Part shown: positions 57,703-64,000 of the stretch, in pieces
Layout of the letters: each line of letters opens with the position of its first letter
How positions within the stretch are numbered: position 1 is the first letter of the stretch
Assembly (NCBI GenBank): GCA_016722525.1
Contig: JADKJB010000001.1
Location: 248,001 to 312,000 of the forward strand
Source of the DNA: Bacteroidota bacterium
GTDB taxonomy: Bacteria > Bacteroidota > Bacteroidia > AKYH767-A > OLB10
Direction: 5' to 3'
Length of the DNA: 64,000 nt
Position numbers and translations under genes: made by a program
The notes under the pieces: generated by a model
The model's database searches: none
What the model was told of the DNA's origin: nothing
The model's input: the letters and a program-made list of their open reading frames with translations, nothing else

Positions 57703-58182
57703 TTATTTTTCCTTTCGGAGATAATCAAAATCAAGTGATCGCATTTCACCATTAATTTTACCTGATATTTGAGCTTTCAATTTATCCTTGCTCTGAAAAG
57801 TATAAATAATGGATGTTGGAAAATCATGATTGGGGTTTTCAAAATTAAAAGAATTTTTCTCATAGCCAGTTAACTTAAAAGAAATGGGTTGTTTGTTGTT
57901 TTGATCTGAAACTGTAGGAATATAAAAAATATCATTGCCACGAAGAAGCAATTGAACAGTTTCTGTCTGAATTGAATCGGCGCCTGTTATTTCATAGCTT
58001 TTGCCTTCCATCAAGGTATCATTGATCTGTTTCCAGACTTCCAGTATTTCGCTACTATCAAACTTCATCGACCAACTCCCTTCAAGTTGGGACAATGCTT
58101 CAAAATTTTCATTTTTTGATTTACATGAAATCATTGCCATAGCAATGATTAACAATATACTGAGTTGGGAGTTAATTTTCAT
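57703..58182 (-). CDS. DUF6265-like lipoprotein
   Basis: A 159-residue lipoprotein: the signal peptide ends in AMAMISC (Cys20). The mature part has LSQLEGSWSMKFDSSEILEVWKQINDTLMEGKSYEI, and then PISFKLTGYEKNSFNFENPNHDFPTSIIYTF, a beta-barrel (lipocalin-like) layout typical of DUF6265. The phrase with HDFP is a hallmark of the group. Function unknown. It converges with the M16 genes. Confidence 0.75.
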   Translation of the reverse strand: MKINSQLSILLIIAMAMISCKSKNENFEALSQLEGSWSMKFDSSEILEVWKQINDTLMEGKSYEITGADSIQTETVQLLLRGNDIFYIPTVSDQNNKQPISFKLTGYEKNSFNFENPNHDFPTSIIYTFQSKDKLKAQISGKINGEMRSLDFDYLRKEK

Positions 58183-58567
58183 AGAGTTATTTAAATTGAT
58201 TACTATTAATTAGACCAAAATTAGTAAACTAACTTGTTTCATGCAAAAAAATGATTCACAACTTTTGAGTGCTTTTGAAAAAGAGTGGTGGGTGAAAAGA
58301 ATTTGTTTGGTTTAGAGCTGTAAAAATATTTGTTTATAGGAAACCAATTTATGCTTAACACAACTGCTATTCACTACACAATTTTGTAAATTTCAAACAA
58401 TTATAATTATACTCCGGAATTTGATTTAGTTGAGAATTGAGTTGCTTTAATTTCGAACCGGTAAAAAGTTAGTTCGCTTCTGAATCCAGATAGCAACAAC
58501 AGCAAAAAAAATATCAGTTTATCAATTGATTTGCACTGCTGCAAATTAAAAATTTCGTTTCAAAAAT
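58183..58567. other. AT-rich intergenic region, no gene seen
   Basis: About 385 bp between the DUF6265-like gene (starting leftward) and the terminator of the T9SS gene. It is AT-rich, with no coding frame of note and no promoter box that I can identify with confidence. Confidence 0.5.
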
Positions 58568-58619
58568 TTCAACTCAAAAAAAAACCTCTGCTATGACAGA
58601 GGTTTTTTTTGAGTTGAAA
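58568..58619. terminator. strong bidirectional terminator hairpin
   Basis: tttcaactc, a run of nine A and cctctg pair with cagagg, a run of eight T and gagttgaaa around a 6-base loop; the stem is about 23 bp with one bulged base. On the minus strand it directly follows the T9SS gene stop. Confidence 0.92.
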
Positions 58620-58623
58620 TTCC

Positions 58624-60054
58624 TTATTTACTCAATATAACTTTTCCTTCAGCACTCCATGCATTGTTGCTTAAGCGCACCAAATACATTCCTGCAGCTA
58701 CACCCGACCAATCGGGAAATAATTCAATTGAAGAATTTACCGGAAACACATCCATTGAACGAATGGTCCTGCCGAACAGGTCAATCACTTCCAGATTTAA
58801 TTTTCCTGTAGCAACAAGTGTTTCAACTTTAATTGATGGTTGACTACCGGGATTATTTACAAAATTAAGACTCACACCGTCACTGTATTCAACTAAACCA
58901 ACATTAGTAATACATAGAGTGTTGGATTGTACAAAACAACCACCAACGGTAGATAATTGCATGAAATAGCAGCCATTTGCATTAGGTGTAAAATCAGGTG
59001 AAAACGCACCTTGAATAAAAGTGGTGGATCCATCTGGGTACCAATTATAGAAATAAGTAGAATCCGTTATGTTGGAATTAAATGTTCCTGTAACAGATGA
59101 AGAGATGGTAACTGTTGGTAATGATGTAACAATATTCACTCTGACCGTATCAATTATTGAAGCGTTACAAGTTCCATTTCCCGTTAGTGTAAGAAAAACA
59201 ATACCTGTTTCACCGGGGCCCGGAGTGTAAACAGTAGTTAATGTATTATTAGGAGCAAAGGTTCCGGTTCCTCCAGCCCATTGCGGACTTCCAACAAGGT
59301 TTACCGCAGATCCATTTAGAGCAGCAGTAGTAGTTCCTCCCGGACAAAGTCCAACATCAGGGCCACCTGTTAGTGCCAAACCGTTTGAAAGTACCTGGCA
59401 GCCGTAGTTGAGATAAGTAGGATTACCAGCTGCATTGAATTCAACAAATGCGCCATCGTTTTCAAATGAAAAACCACCTATTGCGCCAAATTGATTTACC
59501 AGCAGGGTGCGATCATAGGTAACGGTGTCGGAACATATGCCGGTAAATCCTATTGACAAACCACGCAATCCGGGAAGGACATTGTAATTTGCGAAATGCC
59601 CTGAGGTATTCCCTGAGCATTGGAACAAAAGATATAAATCTTCATTTAAATTAGCAAATGTATTTGCTATAATATTTATATTGGTACTAGTCAGCAGCAA
59701 TACTTTCGCATTCGCGGGAAGCACACCTCCCACAGGCTCCACAACAGATCCGCAACCCTGAATGTTCTGATTGATGGCAGCAACAGTTGCCGCAGTACCC
59801 GGATCCTGACACAATCCCTGCCACGTATTATTCGGCCAATCCACAGTCATGTTAGAAACATTTAATGGTGCACTTCCAACATCAAACCGAACCATTTCAT
59901 TTTCCCCTTCAGGTGTGCCACATGCATCCACCAGAATACTTGTAATTTCAATACATCCTCCCTGCCCATGAGCAAAATGGATAGGAAACAGGCAAACAGC
60001 GCTAATAGCCATTGCAGTTTTAATACTTTTAACAATGTGTAGACATTTCATCAT
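58624..60054 (-). CDS. T9SS-exported surface protein
   Basis: A 476-residue protein with signal peptide (about 1-30, ending FAHGQ), an N-terminal domain rich in Cys and Asn (CIEITSILVDACGTPEGENEMVRFDVG, about 33-215) seen in other Bacteroidota secreted proteins, Ig-like/PKD-CHU segments (GGPDVGLCPGGTTTAALNG, PTVTISSS), and a C-terminal type A sorting domain (SIKVETLVATGKLNLEVIDLFGRTI ... GMYLVRLSNNAWSAEGKVILSK). It should be exported by the T9SS and fixed at the cell surface or released. Function beyond that is unknown. Confidence 0.88.
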   Translation of the reverse strand: MMKCLHIVKSIKTAMAISAVCLFPIHFAHGQGGCIEITSILVDACGTPEGENEMVRFDVGSAPLNVSNMTVDWPNNTWQGLCQDPGTAATVAAINQNIQGCGSVVEPVGGVLPANAKVLLLTSTNINIIANTFANLNEDLYLLFQCSGNTSGHFANYNVLPGLRGLSIGFTGICSDTVTYDRTLLVNQFGAIGGFSFENDGAFVEFNAAGNPTYLNYGCQVLSNGLALTGGPDVGLCPGGTTTAALNGSAVNLVGSPQWAGGTGTFAPNNTLTTVYTPGPGETGIVFLTLTGNGTCNASIIDTVRVNIVTSLPTVTISSSVTGTFNSNITDSTYFYNWYPDGSTTFIQGAFSPDFTPNANGCYFMQLSTVGGCFVQSNTLCITNVGLVEYSDGVSLNFVNNPGSQPSIKVETLVATGKLNLEVIDLFGRTIRSMDVFPVNSSIELFPDWSGVAAGMYLVRLSNNAWSAEGKVILSK

Positions 60055-60230
60055 GATATGAATTAAATTTTGAGAACAAATTAAGTTATAATACAGCAGT
60101 CAGAAACCCGGTTAACCGAATAGTAACAATCAGTTTACATGAGTCAATTTATTGGGGATGGCAAAGTTACAATTATTCCAGCAGGGTTCAAAAAACTATA
60201 TAATATTGAAAAACAAAGCGTTACAGCTTT

Positions 60231-60620
60231 TTAAGGGATTGGTTTGGTCTTTTGTTTGAGGATAATCACAACAACCATAAGAGCTGTAATACAAATAGCC
60301 CATTTTACCCAGTATATTTTAACGATAAAAAAAGCGCTTATAAACATACTCACCAACATCATTACAATAGCTGTAATCTTGGTTTTCATGGTCATTCCTT
60401 TACCTCTTTTAAAATCAAGTATTTGCTGACCAACATACTTGTTACTAATTATCATACGTAAAAACTTTCGAGAACCTTTTGCAAAACAAAAAGTAGCGAT
60501 AAGGAAAAAAACCAGACCTGGCATAACCGGTGTGATATAACCGATAATTCCAATACCAACAAACAGGAACCCAAACACAATCCAGAAGGCTCGGGTTATT
60601 TTAGCAGTAAATGGTGTCAT
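60231..60620 (-). CDS. YbaN family (DUF454) inner-membrane protein
   Basis: A 129-residue membrane protein with the DUF454 pattern: RAFWIVFGFLFVGIGIIGYITPVMPGLVFFLIATFCFAKGSRKF at 10-53, i.e. two helices around the P-x-x-P-G motif, then an acidic/basic loop and two further helices (ITAIVMMLVSMFISAFFI, WAICITALMVVVIIL). Function unknown. It is followed 54 bp away by the transglutaminase-like gene in the same direction. Confidence 0.88.
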   Translation of the reverse strand: MTPFTAKITRAFWIVFGFLFVGIGIIGYITPVMPGLVFFLIATFCFAKGSRKFLRMIISNKYVGQQILDFKRGKGMTMKTKITAIVMMLVSMFISAFFIVKIYWVKWAICITALMVVVIILKQKTKPIP

Positions 60621-60674
60621 AAAAATGAGTTTTCGGATTGCGGATGCAAAACTAAGCAGAAACGTTTAACATGT

Positions 60675-61730
60675 CTACTTTTTATATTTAGATTTCTCCC
60701 GATTGATGATTTCAAGATTGTGCTTAACTGATTTTCTGTTATTCAGCAAAACAGTTCTTTCATTGGCATCATCCAGTTTAACCTTTATGTAATAGGAATC
60801 GGCACGGTTAAAATAATAGGAAATTGAATCGAGTTTTTGCACAAACTCCGGTGAGCCTGGTTGAATTCCGGAAGCTTTTATCTGCTGGGATTTACTTTGG
60901 GGAAACAACAGTGCAAGCAAATCAATTCCTTTTTCAAACTCTGAATTTCCACTTTCAAAAAGAGCAAAAGCCAACTCTTGTTGAATAATTTTATTGCCGG
61001 GATTAAATGCATTCATTCGTTGTGTTGATGAAAGTAATCGGCCAACCTCATCTTTTGATTCCCAAGCAGCAATGGTATCGTGGAAGCTAAAATTTTGTAA
61101 TTCCTTCGGCAGGTTGGTTGCTCTTTTATAATTGCTCCATGTAACAGGTAATAATTTTAATTGCCACATTGGATCAAAAGGATAATGATCAATTAAAAAT
61201 TCATCAGCAGGAACCAAAAAATATTTTTCGGAGAACTGTTTAACAAATTTTCCCTGGCTATTAACGCCTCCGGCTGCCCATGTGGCATCAACAAGCTGCC
61301 ATGCATCGTTCACAAAAACTACATTCCAGGTATGACCGGTTTCATCAATTCTACCATTCACTTTCGTAAACCCCGAAACTAAATAGCATTTAATCCCTGA
61401 ACGGTCACATAATTCCTTAAATAAAGCGGAATATCCATGACAAACAGCTAAACCCGATTTCAAAACATTTTCAGGATCCTGTTTATAAGGTGAACGAAAT
61501 GATCGAATAGCCTCTTTCGTATCATAGCGAATAGTAGTTGCTATCCAATAATAAAATGAACGAATTTTTTCCTCATTGGTTGCTACTCCTTCAACTAATC
61601 TTACATGCAAATCTTGAATTGAAGTTGCTTTAACAGAAGCAGCAATTCGGTCAACCGCCTCGTAGTTAGATTGCGCGAAAGAAGATTCAAATAATACTAT
61701 TGCAAAAACAAACAACAGCAGGTTTTTCAT
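60675..61730 (-). CDS. secreted transglutaminase-like protein
   Basis: A 351-residue periplasmic protein (signal peptide ending in SSFAQ, 1-20). Residues about 50-155 form a transglutaminase-like cysteine-protease fold with Cys97 in SGLAVCHGYS, His133 in ETGHTWN and Asp148 in WQLVDATW, so the triad is complete. Bacterial members act as peptidases or in cell-wall and peptide processing. The C-terminal part is helical, with a final basic stretch. It lies between YbaN and pdxA on the same strand. Confidence 0.9.
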   Translation of the reverse strand: MKNLLLFVFAIVLFESSFAQSNYEAVDRIAASVKATSIQDLHVRLVEGVATNEEKIRSFYYWIATTIRYDTKEAIRSFRSPYKQDPENVLKSGLAVCHGYSALFKELCDRSGIKCYLVSGFTKVNGRIDETGHTWNVVFVNDAWQLVDATWAAGGVNSQGKFVKQFSEKYFLVPADEFLIDHYPFDPMWQLKLLPVTWSNYKRATNLPKELQNFSFHDTIAAWESKDEVGRLLSSTQRMNAFNPGNKIIQQELAFALFESGNSEFEKGIDLLALLFPQSKSQQIKASGIQPGSPEFVQKLDSISYYFNRADSYYIKVKLDDANERTVLLNNRKSVKHNLEIINREKSKYKK

Positions 61731-61932
61731 TAAGGGAGCAGGCGTTTGAATGGTAACGTTTACAAAAAGAAAAAAGTTTGTTTTATTTGAAATATTCAGG
61801 CTAAGCCATGACTTTGAGTTTTTGCTAACACTAAATTAAGTGCTATCAATAAGTGACTAATTTTTCAGAATAAAAAACTGACTGTTGCAAATTCCACCTT
61901 ACAAAAGCAGTTGCTCGAAAGCCAGGCATGAA

Positions 61933-63009
61933 TTATCTATCGCCACCCAATTTGGAATACCTCAATGGATTTGCATTCACTTCACCAAACAATTTACGGT
62001 TGTGAAAAATGTCAATTGCCAAATAAATTGCAGAACGAAAAGAATCTTCAGCTGCAATATTTTTTCCGGCGATATCATAGCCTGTGCCGTGATCGGGTGA
62101 TGTTCTTACAATTGGTAATCCGGCTGTATAATTTACTCCCGAATCGAAAGAAAGTGATTTGAATGGAACCAGGCCCTGATCATGATACATGGCCAACACA
62201 CCATCGAAGCTCTTAAACTTGGTCATTCCAAAAAAGCCATCAGCAGGGAACGGACCGTATACCAGTATTCCCTGATCAAAAGCAACTTTAATTGCCGGCG
62301 AAATAATTTCCTTTTCTTCGGTACCTATCAACCCATCATCGCCGGAATGCGGGTTCAATCCTAAAACTGCTATCCTGGGTTTACGAATATTAAAATCTCT
62401 TTTAAGAGAATTATTCATTACTTTAATTTTAGCAATGATTTTCTCTTGTGTTATTTCTTCAGCAACTTTTTTGACCGGCACATGTCCTGTAACGGTAGCC
62501 ACTCGTAACCGATCACTTACCAGCATCATCAAATAATCCGGTGAATTGAATTGTTGAGCGAGATATTCGGTATGGCCTGGAAAACGAAAACCCTCTTGTT
62601 GCATTGTTTTTTTATCGATAGGAGCAGTCACTAAAACATCAATATTGCCTTCAGCAAGATCTTTGCATGCTGCCTGAAGCGAGCTGAAAGCGTATTTGCC
62701 ACCAATTGGAGTTGGTTGCCCCATATCAATTTTGACTTCTTCTTCCCAACAATTAATGAGATTGGTTCGTTTGTGATTGAGTTCACCAATATTTTTAATC
62801 GAAGTATAATTGAACTCGATATTATTCATTGCTTTCCTGTGAAACGAAATTACTTTTGAAGAACCGTAAATTACAGGGGTACACACCTGATGCATTCGGC
62901 TGTCAGCAAAAGTTTTAATAATCACCTCCGGGCCAATTCCGTTAAAGTCACCTAAAGTAATTCCAACTCTTAATTTATCTTCGTTTTCGGGCAGATTGCT
63001 CATTGACAA
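61933..63009 (-). CDS. pdxA: 4-hydroxythreonine-4-phosphate dehydrogenase
   Basis: A 358-residue dehydrogenase of pyridoxal-phosphate synthesis. Signatures are VGITLGDFNGIGPEVI (N-terminus), FPGHTEYLAQ (zinc-site His), LNPHSGDDGLIG, and LAMYHDQGLVPFKSLSFDSGVNYTAGLPIVRTSPDHGTGYDIAGK, which hold the other metal ligands. Length is slightly above the usual 330. Start at 63009; an alternative internal Met (MSNL) is only two codons away. Confidence 0.96.
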   Translation of the reverse strand: MSMSNLPENEDKLRVGITLGDFNGIGPEVIIKTFADSRMHQVCTPVIYGSSKVISFHRKAMNNIEFNYTSIKNIGELNHKRTNLINCWEEEVKIDMGQPTPIGGKYAFSSLQAACKDLAEGNIDVLVTAPIDKKTMQQEGFRFPGHTEYLAQQFNSPDYLMMLVSDRLRVATVTGHVPVKKVAEEITQEKIIAKIKVMNNSLKRDFNIRKPRIAVLGLNPHSGDDGLIGTEEKEIISPAIKVAFDQGILVYGPFPADGFFGMTKFKSFDGVLAMYHDQGLVPFKSLSFDSGVNYTAGLPIVRTSPDHGTGYDIAGKNIAAEDSFRSAIYLAIDIFHNRKLFGEVNANPLRYSKLGGDR

Positions 63010-63059
63010 TAAAAATCTTTACACTGAATATACCTACAAATAAAATGCTAATGCAAGAA

Positions 63060-64000
63060 TTATTTTTTCTTGCCGGATTTACGTTTGACAAAATCAAACA
63101 TAAATCTCACTCCTACACCGGTTCCGTTTTTGCCTCGGTAACTGTCATTTGATTTTCCAAAAGAGGGGCCTGCAATATCAAAATGCATATATGGATAATC
63201 GACAAATCTTTGCAAGAAGCGACCAGCTGTAATTGCGCCGGCAATAGCGCCTCCAATATTTTTCATATCAGCAATATCAGACTTAATGAGTTCATCATAT
63301 TCTTCCCAGAATGGAAATTCTGCAAGTCGTTCATACACTTGGTTGGCACTATCATTCAACTCTTTTTTTACCTGACTATCAACATCACCCATGCAAACAA
63401 TTCCATAATGACCAATGGCATTAGCAGCAGCACCTGTGAGTGTTGAAAATTCCATGACCAAATCAGGGGTGTAGCGTTTTGCATAATGTAAAGCATCAGC
63501 GAGTATCATTCTGCCTTCAGCATCGGTGTTCAGCACTTCCACTTTCAATCCACTCATCATAGTTATAACATCACCCGGAACATAGGCATTTCCATCGGGG
63601 CGATTATCAGTTGCAGGAACTAAAGCGACCACATGAACCGGAAGTTTCTGTTTCGCGATAGCATACATCACACATCCAACTGCAGCTGCACCGGCCATAT
63701 CCGATTTCATATAGTCCATGGAACCGGGAGTGGGTTTAAGACTCAACCCTCCTGTATCATAAACAACACCCTTTCCCACAAAAACAATAGGTTTTTTATT
63801 TACTGCATTTGATGGTTTCCATTCCATTACTGTAAAAGTAGGCGGATCAATACTTCCCTTATTGACCGCCAATAAACCGCCCATCTTAAGCTCACTAATT
63901 TTAGCTTTATTAAAAACCTTGACTTTAAATCCCGATTTTTTTCCCATACGTTCAAATGCAGAGGCGAGATTGATTGCATTTAATTTGTTGAGGGGTTCAT
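63060..64000 (-). CDS. leucyl aminopeptidase (M17), N-terminus outside window
   Basis: The C-terminal two-thirds of an M17 leucyl aminopeptidase; the frame is open to base 64000 and begins with EPLNKLNAINLASAFE, so the start is beyond the window. Metal and substrate motifs are FVGKGVVYDTGGLSLKP, MKSDMAGAAAVG, NTDAEGRMILADAL (family signature), and the final DIAGPSFGKSNDSYRGKNGTGVGVRF. All visible catalytic parts are intact. It is followed 50 bp downstream by pdxA on the same strand. Confidence 0.96.
   Translation of the reverse strand, partial: EPLNKLNAINLASAFERMGKKSGFKVKVFNKAKISELKMGGLLAVNKGSIDPPTFTVMEWKPSNAVNKKPIVFVGKGVVYDTGGLSLKPTPGSMDYMKSDMAGAAAVGCVMYAIAKQKLPVHVVALVPATDNRPDGNAYVPGDVITMMSGLKVEVLNTDAEGRMILADALHYAKRYTPDLVMEFSTLTGAAANAIGHYGIVCMGDVDSQVKKELNDSANQVYERLAEFPFWEEYDELIKSDIADMKNIGGAIAGAITAGRFLQRFVDYPYMHFDIAGPSFGKSNDSYRGKNGTGVGVRFMFDFVKRKSGKKK

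Noticed and set aside
1..64000. tRNA, rRNA and tmRNA genes
   Set aside because: I saw no convincing cloverleaf or rRNA sequence by eye, though a small RNA could be missed without a search.

Overview
The window looks like a chromosomal segment of an uncultivated or little-studied Bacteroidota, most likely close to Chitinophagales/Sphingobacteriia. The DNA is AT-rich. Several start regions carry TAnnTTTG promoter boxes and there are few Shine-Dalgarno-like sites. Secreted proteins carry PKD modules and type IX secretion (T9SS) C-terminal signals. A DUF4270 lipoprotein lies just upstream of glmS, next to a glycogen-synthase-like gene and panC/panD, and TonB-linked proteins occur. The taxonomic call is an inference from gene content.

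Layout. 1-2.8 kb: the end of an aldehyde dehydrogenase, a NUMOD4/HNH-type protein, a shortened non-catalytic ALDH-like protein and a small secreted ABM-like protein. 2.9-3.2 kb: seven tandem copies of a 39-bp repeat. 3.2-10.4 kb: an SRPBCC protein, a large T9SS-exported M4 metalloprotease, a FISUMP-domain lipoprotein and a small unknown. 10.7-24.9 kb: a sulfated-glycan locus with PAPS supply (cysC, cysD, cysN, cysQ), a GNAT, a Wzx-like flippase, a Wzy/WaaL-like polymerase, a GT4 glycosyltransferase, four different sulfotransferases and a convergent secreted glycoside hydrolase. 25.0-31.3 kb: a cassette with two ATP-grasp-type ligases, a GCS2 (YbdK-type) carboxylate-amine ligase, a class I glutamine amidotransferase and two esterases, which looks like an uncharacterised amide/peptide metabolite pathway. 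31.9-35.9 kb: a TonB-linked outer-membrane protein, a choice-of-anchor-L protein and a decayed T9SS tail. 36-47.3 kb: housekeeping genes (radA, rfaE2, panD, panC, glmS, thiL) with Bacteroidota-specific companions. 47.5-57.6 kb: an M1 aminopeptidase, an ECF sigma factor with an anti-sigma/TPR protein, and divergently a VWA protein, a free-standing TonB plug protein and a catalytic/non-catalytic M16 protease pair. 57.7-64 kb: a DUF6265-like lipoprotein, a T9SS cargo protein, YbaN, a transglutaminase-like protein, pdxA and the start of an M17 leucyl aminopeptidase.

The sequence has a striking quality signature. Twelve genes are broken by frameshifts, and each break is repaired by adding one base, nearly always in a homopolymer (about 17 sites). 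After repair the gene lengths become multiples of three and match their families. I therefore annotate these as intact genes with probable sequence undercalls, not as pseudogenes.

The two regions most worth attention are the sulfated-glycan locus (10.7-24.9 kb) and the amidoligase/esterase cassette (25.0-31.3 kb).
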